This document shows, in pieces, positions 25,786 to 35,191 of a stretch of 43,121 nt of DNA. Under the pieces are notes generated by a model that was not told where the DNA came from, ran no database searches, and worked only from the letters and a program-made list of their open reading frames with translations. Numbering within the stretch: the first letter of the stretch is position 1; each line of letters starts with the position of its first letter. A program made the position numbers and the translations under genes. The stretch is from Cyanobacteria bacterium RI_101. GTDB taxonomy: Bacteria > Cyanobacteriota > Cyanobacteriia > Cyanobacteriales > Microcystaceae. The stretch covers positions 1 to 43,121 of the forward strand of contig WGLZ01000040.1 in assembly GCA_016471375.1 (NCBI GenBank), written 5' to 3'.

Positions 25786-26805
25786 ATGAGCATTATTATC
25801 AAAGATGTCGCTAAAAACTTTGGCTCTTTCCAAGCCTTGAGCGATATTAATCTAGAGGTAAAAGATGGTAAATTAGTGGCGCTTTTGGGGCCTTCCGGTT
25901 CGGGAAAATCCACCCTGTTACGCACTATCGCCGGTTTAGAAGCGCCGGATCGAGGACAGGTTTTTATCAACGGTCAAGACGCGACCCATGTCGATATTCG
26001 CAAACGCAACATTGGTTTCGTCTTCCAGCACTACGCCCTCTTTAAACATTTAACGATCCGCCAAAATATCGCCTTTGGCTTAGAAATTCGCAAGCAACCC
26101 GCTCGCTTAATTCAAAATCGAGTGGAGGAACTGCTAGCCCTGGTTCAGCTTGAGGGGTTAGGCAACCGTTATCCTTCCCAACTCTCCGGGGGTCAACGAC
26201 AACGGGTCGCCCTGGCTCGGGCCTTAGCGGTTCAACCCCAGGTTTTGCTCCTGGACGAACCCTTCGGCGCCCTGGACGCTAAAGTGCGCAAAGAACTGCG
26301 GGCTTGGTTGCGGCGCCTGCACGACGAGGTTCATTTAACCAGCGTCTTCGTCACCCATGATCAGGAAGAAGCGATGGAAGTGGCGGACGAAATTGTGGTG
26401 ATGAATCAAGGAAAAATTGAGCAAATCGGCGCTCCGGCGGAAATTTACGACCATCCCGCCACGCCTTTTGTGATGAGTTTTATTGGAGAAGTGAACGTTC
26501 TTTCCCCTTCAGCCATTCAGTTTGAACCCCATCACGCTCTGCCGGAAAACGCGGATTCAGTGTTTGTGCGCCCCCACGATTTTCAACTCTCGCGACACGC
26601 CAACGGTAGTTCAACCCCGGCGGTTGTCCGACGGATTACCCATCTGGGCTGGGAAGTTCAAGTTGAACTAGAGCTACCCCAACAAGAGTCAGTCATCGCT
26701 CATCTAAGTCGAGAGGAGTTTACCCAACTACACCCGCAAACGAACCAAACCCTATTTATTAAACCCCAACAGGCCAAGGTCTTTGTCAACAATTATGAAA
26801 TTTAA
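25786..26805 (+). CDS. cysA: Sulfate/thiosulfate ABC transporter ATPase CysA
   Basis: 339 residues: Walker A GPSGSGKS (35-42), Q-loop in VFQHYALF, signature [15 protein letters not shown], Walker [13 protein letters not shown], switch-His in [12 protein letters not shown], and a C-terminal TOBE-like regulatory region (about 235-339). It powers Cys[10 protein letters not shown] at 25786 is the start because the 45 codons upstream read through a repeat element. The NIL domain seen on some such ATPases is absent here and is encoded separately upstream. Confidence 0.95.
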   Translation: MSIIIKDVAKNFGSFQALSDINLEVKDGKLVALLGPSGSGKSTLLRTIAGLEAPDRGQVFINGQDATHVDIRKRNIGFVFQHYALFKHLTIRQNIAFGLEIRKQPARLIQNRVEELLALVQLEGLGNRYPSQLSGGQRQRVALARALAVQPQVLLLDEPFGALDAKVRKELRAWLRRLHDEVHLTSVFVTHDQEEAMEVADEIVVMNQGKIEQIGAPAEIYDHPATPFVMSFIGEVNVLSPSAIQFEPHHALPENADSVFVRPHDFQLSRHANGSSTPAVVRRITHLGWEVQVELELPQQESVIAHLSREEFTQLHPQTNQTLFIKPQQAKVFVNNYEI

Positions 26806-26986
26806 GACCTCTAAGGGGATCGGCCCGTTTAAACATGGCATTTACGGATAAGTCGTAAACGCAATCAAACGCTTATCCCCCCAACCCTCTTTAGAAAGGC
26901 GGGCGCTAACCGGAGCCTGTTCATGATTCACTTCAAGCCTCGATGGATGACCGATATTCGGATATCAGATGACAAAGGAGATCTCC

Positions 26987-27020
26987 AATCTGTAATCTGT
27001 AATCTGTAATCTGTAATCTG
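26987..27020 (+). repeat. Tandem AATCTGT heptamer array
   Basis: Four perfect copies and a six-base partial. It ends seven bases before the ATG at 27028, occupying the ribosome-binding-site position. The rest of 26,806-26,986 shows no gene. Confidence 0.85.
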
Positions 27021-27027
27021 CAACGCC

Positions 27028-27723
27028 ATGGGTTCTTCCCTGATTAGTAAAATCCTCTCCCCCGCTCTTCGTCTCTGGCTTCGTTCCCAGGTGCAGGGGG
27101 TGGAAAGTTTAGAGGTGGATATTCAGGGGCAAGACCGCCAAATTCTTAAGGGCTATGTGCCGCGGGTCTCCCTCAGCGCCGAGCAGGCCGTCTATCAAGG
27201 TCTCCGCCTGGGCCGGGCCTTGCTCCGGGGAGAAAATATTCGTATTAATATTGGCCAAGTGATTAAGGGTAAACCGCTCCAATTATTGGAACCGATTCAG
27301 GTGGCGGGGGAAGTGCGCTTATCTGAGGAAGACCTCCAAGCCTCTCTCGCTTCCGAGTTATTCCAAAACGCCCTAGGGGAATTACTAACGGCGCTGTTGG
27401 AGCAGAAAGGTCTAGCGAACGGCGCCGACGCTTCCCGGCGCTACCGCGTCCACTGGCAGAATTTAACCCTAGGGGAGGAAACCTTTTCTTTAGAAGGCGC
27501 TCTAAGCGCGGGGGAGCAAACGCCCCAGCCCCTTTTTCTCCGAGCGCGTTTATCTTTAGTCGACGCTAAAACCCTGCGCTTGGCTCAGGTGGAACTTCAA
27601 GGTTGCCTCGATTTTGCTCTAGAGGATCTCACCGTCGATCTAGGGGAAGACGCGGAAATTGAAGCCTTAGCTTTAACCGCCCAAGAACTCTCCTGTTTAG
27701 GGCGCTTGTTGATTCGCCCCTAG
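27028..27723 (+). CDS. LmeA/DUF2993-family phospholipid-binding protein
   Basis: A 231-residue soluble protein with the DUF2993 pattern: an N-terminal LISKILSPALRLWLRSQV segment, LEVDIQGQDRQILKGYVPRVSLSAEQAVYQGL, ending RINIGQVIKGKPLQLLEPIQVAGEV, and a C-terminal repeat of the beta fold. Related LmeA proteins bind phospholipid and are envelope-associated in actinobacteria; the cyanobacterial role is unknown. It has no clear signal peptide. A heptamer array occupies the position where a ribosome-binding site would be. It converges with the photolyase gene. Confidence 0.75.
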   Translation: MGSSLISKILSPALRLWLRSQVQGVESLEVDIQGQDRQILKGYVPRVSLSAEQAVYQGLRLGRALLRGENIRINIGQVIKGKPLQLLEPIQVAGEVRLSEEDLQASLASELFQNALGELLTALLEQKGLANGADASRRYRVHWQNLTLGEETFSLEGALSAGEQTPQPLFLRARLSLVDAKTLRLAQVELQGCLDFALEDLTVDLGEDAEIEALALTAQELSCLGRLLIRP

Positions 27724-27788
27724 AGTTTAGTCGAGACTTGGCCATTTCTGTCCCGCCCGCCGGTCTAGGGCGAACGCGCCGAAGGCGG

Positions 27789-29333
27789 CTATTTCTCAAA
27801 GCGGTTGCTTCGGGAACAGCGCCGCCACTCGTCAGCCTGTCGCCGCATTTGCGCTAATTCTTGAGAATCGAGGCGGTCAAGATTTTTCAACGCCAATCCC
27901 ATACGCCCTAAACTAGCTAACTTTTCCCGATGGCGGGCGAGGAAATCCCAGTAAAAGTAGTTAAAGGGACAGGCGCTTTCCCCTAAACGCGCTTTGGGAT
28001 TATAGACGCAACTTTGGCAGTAATCGCTCATTTTCTGAATATAATTCGCCGAAGAGGCGTAGGGTTTAGACGCCAGCAGACCGCCGTCGGCGAATTGTCC
28101 CATCCCTAAAACATTGGTCTGCATGACCCAATCATAACCGTCGATAAAGGCGCAGTGAAACCAACTCTTCAGGGCTTGGGGAGAGACGCCGCTAATCAGG
28201 GCGAAATTGCTGAGAATCATCAGGCGCTGGATATGATGAGCGTAGCCCGTTTCCTCGACTTGTCGTAAAACTTGCCGCAGACAGTTCATGTCCGTTTGAG
28301 AGCCGTCCCAATAGAAACTGGGTAGGGGTAGGTCGTGGTTAAACCAATTTTTTTGGCTATAATCGGCGCCGAGGAAATGATACAAGCCAAACATATATTC
28401 TCGCCAACCGAGAATTTGACGGATGAAGCCCTCGACGCTATTTAGGGGCAGGCGCTCCGGGTTGTCCTGAAACGCTTTTTCGGCTCCGCGGATTAACTCT
28501 AGCGGCGAGAGTAACCCGAGGTTTAAATAGGGAGATAAAAGACTGTGCCAGAGAAAACTTTCCCCTGTTGCCATGGCGTCCTGATAAGCGCCAAATTGGG
28601 GTAAACCATGGTTTAAAAAGTGTTGAAACGCCGCTAGGGCTTGGTTCCGAGTGACGCCCCAAGAAAACGGCTCCAATTCCCCATAACCAGGGAGGTCTAA
28701 GGCCCGGACTTGATCAATGACCATTTGCGTCAAGGCGTCGGGCGTAAAGCTTAAAACCGGCGGCGGAGTTAATCCCTTTTTGGGCGGCCGGCGATTCTCC
28801 GGGTCAAAATTCCAGCGCCCCCCCAGGGGTTGATCCCCCGTCATTAAAACCTGGAAACGACGGCGCCCGGCTCGGTAAAAGTCTTCTAATAAGAGTCGGC
28901 GCCGGTTCTGGGCCCAGGCTTGAAACTCCCCCCTTGACCAGAGAAAATGCTGATTCTCTAACCAAGTTAAGGGGCAGGGCAAATCTAGCGTCTCAATGAA
29001 CTCCCGAAAGGGACGATCCTTGGGTTCCGTCAGGACTAAACGCTCAACCCGCTCCCTTTCAATCCAAGCCAATAGAGGCGTTCGGAAATCTTCGGCGCCG
29101 GCGTAGGTCACGGGCCAACCTTCGACTTTTAAGGCCTCGGCGAAGCGGCGCATGGCGGCCCAAACCAAAACTAATTTTTGGCGGTGGTAAGGACGACTAC
29201 GGGCGTAATCCCAAGATTCGATGAGGATAACCGGCGTTTGCGCCTTGATTCCGCGATAGGCCGCCAGCGCCGCTTGTTGTAAGTTAAGTTGGTCGCCTAA
29301 AATCCATAGCCCGATTTTCATCTTGGGGAGCAT
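27789..29333 (-). CDS. Cryptochrome/photolyase family protein with iron-sulfur site (FeS-BCP/PhrB type)
   Basis: The 514-residue protein starts KIGLWILGDQLNLQQ, as in deoxyribodipyrimidine photolyase-related proteins. The FAD-binding helical domain includes SVEGFIRQILGWREYM and ANVLGMGQFADGG-like TNVLGMGQFADGG. Four cysteines, in MNCL, YCQSC and SACPFN, match the spacing of the [4Fe-4S] ligands in bacterial PhrB, a 6-4 photolyase. A light-driven DNA repair role is likely; a cryptochrome-like role cannot be excluded. A second Met at 29321 is an equally good start. The receiver gene lies 22 bases upstream on the same strand. Confidence 0.85.
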   Translation of the reverse strand: MLPKMKIGLWILGDQLNLQQAALAAYRGIKAQTPVILIESWDYARSRPYHRQKLVLVWAAMRRFAEALKVEGWPVTYAGAEDFRTPLLAWIERERVERLVLTEPKDRPFREFIETLDLPCPLTWLENQHFLWSRGEFQAWAQNRRRLLLEDFYRAGRRRFQVLMTGDQPLGGRWNFDPENRRPPKKGLTPPPVLSFTPDALTQMVIDQVRALDLPGYGELEPFSWGVTRNQALAAFQHFLNHGLPQFGAYQDAMATGESFLWHSLLSPYLNLGLLSPLELIRGAEKAFQDNPERLPLNSVEGFIRQILGWREYMFGLYHFLGADYSQKNWFNHDLPLPSFYWDGSQTDMNCLRQVLRQVEETGYAHHIQRLMILSNFALISGVSPQALKSWFHCAFIDGYDWVMQTNVLGMGQFADGGLLASKPYASSANYIQKMSDYCQSCVYNPKARLGESACPFNYFYWDFLARHREKLASLGRMGLALKNLDRLDSQELAQMRRQADEWRRCSRSNRFEK

Positions 29334-29355
29334 CCCATTTCGCGCCTAGTCTTCG

Positions 29356-30072
29356 CTAGGACAAGAGATTGTAACGCTGTAAAATTTCCAGATTTTCTGG
29401 CTTGAGGAGGTTTTGCAGTTCGATCACCTCGTCCAGTAGACGAGACTGACGGGCCGTTTCTTCCTTGAGAATCCCCATATACTTAGAGCGTTGCTCGGGA
29501 GAATTGGCGCTGGTTTGAAGTAAGGACGCCACTAGGTTGATTTTATTGACGGTGTCTCCTAGATTTTCCACAATTTTATTGAGGAGTCGGTCTTTAATCA
29601 AGATCATGTTGTCCCTATCCAGAGCGCTTTGTTTACCTTCCTGGGCCAGCTTTTGAAACTGTCGAGTAATGGCTTTTTCTTCTTCGAGTTTATGTTTAAC
29701 CTTAGCTTGTTTGACCAGACGAGTCTGAATCGACGCCAGCAGATCGGCGATGTCAAAGGGTTTAATAATATAGTCGTCGGCGCCCAGCTCCATCCCTTGA
29801 CGCAGTTGGCGAGGCTCGGAGTTGCCCGTCAGAAAAATCAAAGGAGTGAGGGCGATTTCCGGTATCTCTTGAATGCACTCAAGCACATCGTACCCATCCA
29901 GTCTGGGCATGGAGACGTCGCAGAGGATCAGATCCGGTCGTATATCCTTCGCTAAAGCGATGCCTTCTTCCCCGTCCGCCGCCGTCGCGACTTCATAGTC
30001 CGCCATGGACAAAATCTCCCCAAGGTTTTCCCGCACCTCGGCGTCGTCGTCAATCACCAAAATTTTTTCCAT
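29356..30072 (-). CDS. Receiver protein with C-terminal helical, histidine-less DHp-like domain
   Basis: 238 residues. The N-terminal CheY-like receiver (1-120) has acidic residues Asp8-Asp10, phosphoacceptor Asp52, Thr82 and Lys104. A coiled-coil linker (about 122-150) leads to a helical hairpin (about 155-230: LLNKIVENLGDTVNKINLVASLL then KEETARQSRLLDEVIELQNLL) shaped like a histidine-kinase dimerisation domain. The place where SHELRTPL would stand reads ENLGDTVNK, without histidine, and no ATPase domain follows. It has no DNA-binding domain, so output by protein interaction is inferred. ATG 30072 has GAGG at proper distance and opens on the receiver, so it is preferred to the ATG 12 codons upstream. 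Confidence 0.8.
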   Translation of the reverse strand: MEKILVIDDDAEVRENLGEILSMADYEVATAADGEEGIALAKDIRPDLILCDVSMPRLDGYDVLECIQEIPEIALTPLIFLTGNSEPRQLRQGMELGADDYIIKPFDIADLLASIQTRLVKQAKVKHKLEEEKAITRQFQKLAQEGKQSALDRDNMILIKDRLLNKIVENLGDTVNKINLVASLLQTSANSPEQRSKYMGILKEETARQSRLLDEVIELQNLLKPENLEILQRYNLLS

Positions 30073-30171
30073 AAACAGCCTCTTTTTAAGTCTTTTAAGG
30101 TTAAGCACAAAGATCTCTAGACTGCCATCCTAGCGTGAATCCCCGGCCTAAGTAAATCTTAGGGGCTGATT

Positions 30172-32433
30172 CTACGGCTCAAGCCGATTGGGAAAACGTT
30201 TTAAGGTCAGGGAATTGGTCACCACCAAAAGGGAACTACCCGCCATGCAGGCCGCCGCCCAGCCGGGGCTGAGGGACAGATGACCCCAGCGCCAAAAGAG
30301 ACCCGCGGCGAGGGGAATGGCGACAAGATTATAGCCTAAGGCCCAGAAAAGATTTTGGCGAATTTTCCAGACCGCGGCTCGACTGAGGCTTAAGGCCCGG
30401 AGGAGATCCCCTAATTGGGCCCGCGTTAGCACGATGTCCGCGGTTTCTAGCGCCGCGTCGGTGGCGCCGCCGAGGGAAATCCCCACATCGGCCTGAGCCA
30501 GCGCCGGAGCGTCGTTAATACCGTCCCCCACCATCGCCACAATTTCCCCTTCTTTCTGCCAGGTTTCAATCCACTGGGCCTTCTGCTGGGGTCGGATTTG
30601 GGCGCGAATTTCTGCGATTTGCAACTGAGCGCCGACAGTCTGGGCCGTCTCGGGGCGGTCGCCGGTGAGAAGGGCGGTTTTTAAGCCCAAAGCTCGCAAT
30701 CGAGCCAGGGTTGCCTCCGCTTCCGGCCGCAGAGGATCGGCCAGCGCCAAACAGCCCAACCAGGTTTGTTCTCGGGCCACGTAGAGGAGAGTGGACTCGG
30801 CGGGAATCGAAGGCGAGTCGTTGGATAGGAATAGACCCTGTTCCTTGAGCCAGCCGGAGTTGCCGATGAAAATCGGGGTTCCCTCCTCCAGAACGGCCCG
30901 AACCCCGGCGCCGGCCTCGGTGTGAAAATCCCGAGCCTTGAGGAGCGGCAAGCCCTGTTCCCGAGCGGCCTGTAAAATCGCCTGGGCGAAGGGATGGCTG
31001 CTTCCTTGTTCCAAACTGGCCGCGACTTGTAACAGTTCCTTTTCTGAAGAGCCGGGCCGGGGAAAAAGGGCCTGAAGTCGGGGCTGACCCTGGGTGAGGG
31101 TGCCGGTTTTATCAAAGGCGATCATCGTCAGCCGTTGAGCGGTTTCCAGCGCGTCTCCCCCCTTAATCAAGAGTCCCAATTCGGCGCCGACGCCGGTGGC
31201 CGCCAAAATCGCGGTGGGGGTGGCCAACCCTAGGGCGCAGGGACAGGCCACCACGAGGACGGCGATGGCGAATTTAATCCCCAGCAGTTCCGGTTGAACG
31301 CCCCCGGTTTCCAGCCCCAGACGGCCGCCAATACTCCAGACCAGCGCCGTTAGACCGGCAATCGTTAAGACTCCGTAGGCGAAATAGCCCGCCGCGAGAT
31401 CCGCCAACCGTTGAATCGGCGCTTTGCGGGTTTGGGCCTCTTGCACCGCGGCGACGATTTGGGCCAGGGCGGTGCCGCTCCCCACCTGGACGGCTTGGAT
31501 CGTTAGAACTCCTGTTTGGTTGAGGGCGCCGGCCAGAACCGTATCCCCCGCTCCCTTAGCAACGGGTAGGGATTCGCCGGTGACTAGGGCCTCGTCCACG
31601 GCGCTGGTTCCCGCGAGGACTTCCCCGTCCACCGGGATTTTTTCCCCGGGCAGAACGGACAGTCGGTCCCCCGGAACAATCTGCTCTACGGGTAAAATCA
31701 CGTCCCGCTCTCCCAATCGCAGGCGAGCGACGGGCGGTTGTAGGGCGAGCAAACTTTTGAGAGATTGGGCGGCCCGATTACGCGCCTGCTCCTCCAGGGC
31801 GCGACCGAGGAGAATAAACCCCAACAACATCACCGGTTCGTCGAAGAAGCATTCCCAGCCCCACTGGGGCCAAAGGAAGGCCAAACAACTGGCTAAATAG
31901 GCGCCGCCCGTCCCTAGGGCGACTAAAGTATTCATGTCGGGTCGGCCGTGACGGAAACTCTGCCAACCGTCCCGGAAAATCTCTCGCCCCGGTATCGTTA
32001 AGGCCAGGGTGGCTAGGAGCCAGTGAAAGCCCAGACTTCCCGCCAGGGGCAGATGGGGGCCGCCCAAATGTCGCCAATGCCCCAGGCTAGACAAAACGAG
32101 CAACGTTAGGGCCGTTGCTAGACTGCGATAGGGAAAGTCGGCCTCCGGCAAGGGGGCGGGCGGCGCTTCCGGCGTCTGAACTTGGGCGGGAAAGCCCTTT
32201 TCCCCTAGATAGGCCGCTAAGGTTTCAGCGTCGCCGGCCCCTCGCCGACAGGCGACTCGGGCCGTGGCCGTCACTAAATTAACCGAAGCTCCGAGGACGC
32301 CGGGTTGTTGCTTGAGCAAGCGCTCCACGGCGCCGACGCAACCGCCGCATTTCATGCCGCCCACGGAGAGGATAAAGGTCTCGACTTCCGGTAGGTCTAG
32401 ACCGGTTGGGGGGCGCTCGGAGAGGGAGGTCAT
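30172..32433 (-). CDS. ctaA: Copper-type P1B ATPase, CtaA-like
   Basis: The 753-residue protein has an N-terminal heavy-metal domain (GMKCGGC, Cys29 and Cys32), then P1B membrane helices, the actuator domain (LVTGESLP), and the CPC membrane motif in VVACPCALGLATP. The phosphorylation site is DKTGTLTQG, and MVGDGINDAPALAQADVGI is the hinge. Cyanobacteria have two such pumps: CtaA at the cytoplasmic membrane and PacS at the thylakoid. The N-terminal VGGMKCGGCVGAVE resembles CtaA more than PacS, so that symbol is given with caution. Copper moved this way supplies plastocyanin and cytochrome oxidase. A LuxR-type regulator is encoded just upstream on the same strand. Confidence 0.85.
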   Translation of the reverse strand: MTSLSERPPTGLDLPEVETFILSVGGMKCGGCVGAVERLLKQQPGVLGASVNLVTATARVACRRGAGDAETLAAYLGEKGFPAQVQTPEAPPAPLPEADFPYRSLATALTLLVLSSLGHWRHLGGPHLPLAGSLGFHWLLATLALTIPGREIFRDGWQSFRHGRPDMNTLVALGTGGAYLASCLAFLWPQWGWECFFDEPVMLLGFILLGRALEEQARNRAAQSLKSLLALQPPVARLRLGERDVILPVEQIVPGDRLSVLPGEKIPVDGEVLAGTSAVDEALVTGESLPVAKGAGDTVLAGALNQTGVLTIQAVQVGSGTALAQIVAAVQEAQTRKAPIQRLADLAAGYFAYGVLTIAGLTALVWSIGGRLGLETGGVQPELLGIKFAIAVLVVACPCALGLATPTAILAATGVGAELGLLIKGGDALETAQRLTMIAFDKTGTLTQGQPRLQALFPRPGSSEKELLQVAASLEQGSSHPFAQAILQAAREQGLPLLKARDFHTEAGAGVRAVLEEGTPIFIGNSGWLKEQGLFLSNDSPSIPAESTLLYVAREQTWLGCLALADPLRPEAEATLARLRALGLKTALLTGDRPETAQTVGAQLQIAEIRAQIRPQQKAQWIETWQKEGEIVAMVGDGINDAPALAQADVGISLGGATDAALETADIVLTRAQLGDLLRALSLSRAAVWKIRQNLFWALGYNLVAIPLAAGLFWRWGHLSLSPGWAAACMAGSSLLVVTNSLTLKRFPNRLEP

Positions 32434-32485
32434 GGCGGAGGAAGAATAGTTAAATAGTTAAGGTCGGGAGTAAAAGCGCAGTCCG

Positions 32486-33136
32486 CTATTGGGCTAAGCC
32501 GGATCGTAGCGCCCGCACGGCGGCCTGAGTGCGGTCGTCGGCGCCGAGTTTATGGAGGATATTGCGCACATGGGTTTTCACCGTTCCCACTGTAATATAA
32601 AGTTTCTGGGCGATTTCAGCGTTGCTCAAACCGTCCACAACCAGTTGCAGAATTTCGCGCTCCCGTTCCGTGAGGCCAAAGTTCGCCCCGCTCTGATTGT
32701 TTTCCGGGAGAGCGCCGGTCAACGCGGTTAACAGAACCCGAGCGACGGCGGGATCAATCCAGGTTTGTCCCCGGTGGGTCGCGTTAATCGCTTCCGTCAG
32801 CAGTTCCGGGCGAATATCCTTGAGGCAGTAGGAATCGGCGCCGGCGCCGAAGGCCCCGAGAACGGACCGGGGTTGGCTGTCCAGGGTCAAAATTAGAATA
32901 CGGGTCGGCCAAGAGCGGGCTTTAATCTCCGCGGTCAAAGCGATACCGTTTCGCTCCGTTAACGCCAGGTCAATCAGCGCCACATCGGGCCGGGTTTGTT
33001 CGATTAAGGCCAAACCGGTCTCGGCGCTGGAGGCTTCCCCTAACCAGAGAAAATCGGCGCGACTCTCCAGTAAGTCCCGCCATTTTGGGCGACTTAAGGC
33101 GTCCGCGTCCACCAACGCTAGGCTAATTTGGGTCAT
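32486..33136 (-). CDS. NarL/FixJ-type response regulator (LuxR DNA-binding domain)
   Basis: 216 residues: receiver domain with Asp10, Asp12, phosphoacceptor Asp56 and a C-terminal Lys (YCLKDI), a linker, then a LuxR helix-turn-helix (LTEREREILQLVVDGLSNAEIAQKLYITVGTVKTHVRNILHKL). GAGGGA precedes the ATG. No histidine kinase is adjacent. The copper ATPase gene lies 52 bases downstream on the same strand, so copper-linked or independent control are both open. Confidence 0.9.
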   Translation of the reverse strand: MTQISLALVDADALSRPKWRDLLESRADFLWLGEASSAETGLALIEQTRPDVALIDLALTERNGIALTAEIKARSWPTRILILTLDSQPRSVLGAFGAGADSYCLKDIRPELLTEAINATHRGQTWIDPAVARVLLTALTGALPENNQSGANFGLTEREREILQLVVDGLSNAEIAQKLYITVGTVKTHVRNILHKLGADDRTQAAVRALRSGLAQ

Positions 33137-33184
33137 GATTCCCTCTTTCCCGCGGCGCCGGACAAAGGGGTTTTTCCGCGGGCC

Positions 33185-33466
33185 TTAACGCTCCTCCGGG
33201 TTGGTTTCCCCGCGACTATTAACGGTTCCCAGTTGCAGACGCACCTCGTCGATGGCGCCGTTGAGTTGGGCGATTTTATCCTCCAGACGGCGCCGGGCCA
33301 GTTCGATATTTTCTTCGGAATCTAGAGGCAGTTCTCCCAGGGGAAGTTTCTCCTCCGGGGTCTGGGGGCGGCGGTTGGCTAAAACGGCGCCGATCGCGCC
33401 GCCCAGCACGCCTCCCACTAGGGCGCCGAAGATAAAACCGCCGCTGAAATTATCTTTTTGAGACAT
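33185..33466 (-). CDS. YtxH-like glycine-zipper membrane protein
   Basis: A 93-residue protein with one glycine-rich membrane segment near the N-terminus (GGFIFGALVGGVLGGAIGAVLA, about 8-29) and a charged C-terminal helix (about 50-85) that looks like coiled coil. This is the YtxH-like layout, with no defined function. ATG 33466 is chosen because AGGAAG lies just before it. It starts 16 bases after the upp stop, so the two are probably cotranscribed. Confidence 0.75.
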   Translation of the reverse strand: MSQKDNFSGGFIFGALVGGVLGGAIGAVLANRRPQTPEEKLPLGELPLDSEENIELARRRLEDKIAQLNGAIDEVRLQLGTVNSRGETNPEER

Positions 33467-33482
33467 GGTTTTCGCTTCCTTC

Positions 33483-34142
33483 CTAAACCGCGACAGTGCC
33501 AAAGGCGCGGTCCCCCGCGTCCCCCAAGCCGGGAACAATCCAACCCCGGTCGTTGAGGCTTTCATCAATCATAGCGGCGTAGACGGTCAACTCGGGATAG
33601 TCGGCGCTTAATTTTTGCAGGGCCGGCGGCGCCGCTAGGACGGAGACTAACCGAATCAGCGCCGGGTCGGCGCCCCGCTCTAGGAGCAATTTCAGGGCTT
33701 CCCCCACGGTTCCCCCCGTGGCCAGCATCGGGTCTAGCAGGAGAATATGGGTTTGCGGCGCCAAGACGGCGGGTAGTTTATTGAGGTAACAGGTCGGCGT
33801 TAGGGTTTCTTCGTCTCGAACCATGCCCAGATGGTAAGTGGAGGCCAGGGGCAAGAGGGATTGAGCGCCGTCGAGGAGAACCAGTCCCGCCCGCAGGATG
33901 GGCACTAGGGCGAGGGGAATCTGGGGATTAATAAACTTCCCCGGCGCGGCGGCTAGGGGCGTTTGCACGGTCGCCTCAAGGGTGGGCAACCAATAGCGGG
34001 CGGCTTCGTAGGTTAACCAGCGCCCCAATTCCGTCAGCGCCGTTTTAAAGAGAACCGGGGGCGTCTCCCGATCCCGAGCCACCGCCAGCCAATGTTGGAG
34101 GAGGGGATGTTCAGGGACGTAAATTCGGAGTTGGGATGCCAT
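33483..34142 (-). CDS. upp: Uracil phosphoribosyltransferase
   Basis: 219 residues with the type I phosphoribosyltransferase PRPP loop LLDPMLATGGT, the family segments VPILRAGLVLLDGAQSLLP and a C-terminal GLGDAGDRAFGT. It salvages uracil to UMP in the cytoplasm. It heads a short operon with the YtxH-like gene. Confidence 0.93.
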   Translation of the reverse strand: MASQLRIYVPEHPLLQHWLAVARDRETPPVLFKTALTELGRWLTYEAARYWLPTLEATVQTPLAAAPGKFINPQIPLALVPILRAGLVLLDGAQSLLPLASTYHLGMVRDEETLTPTCYLNKLPAVLAPQTHILLLDPMLATGGTVGEALKLLLERGADPALIRLVSVLAAPPALQKLSADYPELTVYAAMIDESLNDRGWIVPGLGDAGDRAFGTVAV

Positions 34143-34292
34143 TGTATTCGTTAAAGTTTCGTTAAATTGGAGTAATGGGCGCTGTATAACTGACGGACAA
34201 TCCGCGAGTCGCGCGCGCGGGGTAGCCTTACTCAGGAAAGTCGGGCGGATCGCCCGTCGCGTTTCCTTCGCGACTCATCCGTAAACGCTATC

Positions 34293-35024
34293 TCAATGAG
34301 CGGCTCGGATCCCTTCAACGATGGCGATTTGCTCGGCGCTGAACCCCGCCTGTCGGAGATGGCTCAAAAAATCGGCGCTCCGGTAACGCCCATCCAAACG
34401 GACGGCTTGATTGTAGAGGCTTTTGGCCTCGTCCGTCTCCCCCCGGCGCCAGTAAACCAAGGCCAGCGCCACCCAAGGATGGGGATTCCCCGGCTCTAGC
34501 TCCGTCGCTTTCCGCCCCCGTTGGGCCGCCAGATCGTAGTCTCCCCGGCGCTCGTAGGCGAGAGCAAGATTATAGTAGGCGATTTCGTTATCGGCCTTTA
34601 ACGTCCGGGCCCGTTCGTGGGTCTCAATGGCGCCGTCATAGTTTCCCTGAACAAGATAAACAATTCCCAGGGCGTTCAGCGCCGGGACATCCTCGGGAAA
34701 TTCCCTCGCGGTTTCCCTTAAAACCCCTTCCGCTTCGGCCCTTTGCTCCGCCAGGTGGAGCGTCCAGCCCCATAAAACCCGACCGGAAACATTGGCTCGA
34801 TCCAGTCGAACAGCTTCCTCCAGGGCGGCGACGGCTTTCGGAAACTCCCCCTGTCGGCGGTAGCGGAGTCCCGCTTGCCGCAACTGGGCCGCCCGTCGGG
34901 GATCGAGGGCCAGGGGACTCGGCGTCGGGGCGACACTCGGACTAGGACTGGGTTCCGGCGCCGGCGCTTGGCAGGCGAGACAGAGTAAACAGATTGATAG
35001 GTAAAGGAGAGAGGGTCGGCTCAT
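34293..35024 (-). CDS. TPR-repeat protein, probable lipoprotein
   Basis: 243 residues. The N-terminal hydrophobic segment ends CLAC at Cys18, a possible lipid attachment site, though position -3 is Cys rather than the usual Leu. A Pro/Ser linker (about 19-40) leads to about five tetratricopeptide repeats (FPKAVAALEEAVRLD, YDGAIETHERARTLK, YDLAAQRGRKATELEPGNP). It probably works as an envelope-anchored interaction scaffold. It is divergent from the DICT kinase gene. Confidence 0.82.
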   Translation of the reverse strand: MSRPSLLYLSICLLCLACQAPAPEPSPSPSVAPTPSPLALDPRRAAQLRQAGLRYRRQGEFPKAVAALEEAVRLDRANVSGRVLWGWTLHLAEQRAEAEGVLRETAREFPEDVPALNALGIVYLVQGNYDGAIETHERARTLKADNEIAYYNLALAYERRGDYDLAAQRGRKATELEPGNPHPWVALALVYWRRGETDEAKSLYNQAVRLDGRYRSADFLSHLRQAGFSAEQIAIVEGIRAAH

Positions 35025-35191
35025 CGGTAAACTTGCGGCGCGGATCGAGGTAGTTGACGATCCTTAACAGTAAAACTCAGGCCAAGAATCGGCGCCGAGA
35101 TGGGGAAAGAGAGAGAGTATGATAGAAACTCGAAGGAAAAGGGCGGGGTTGTCGCGCCATCCTTCCCTAGGACATCCCAAGCGCCGGATCG

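Noticed and set aside
34240-34280. GTCGCG/CGCGAC and GGGCG/CGCCC hairpins between upp and the TPR gene as a terminator
   Set aside because: No T-run follows on either strand.
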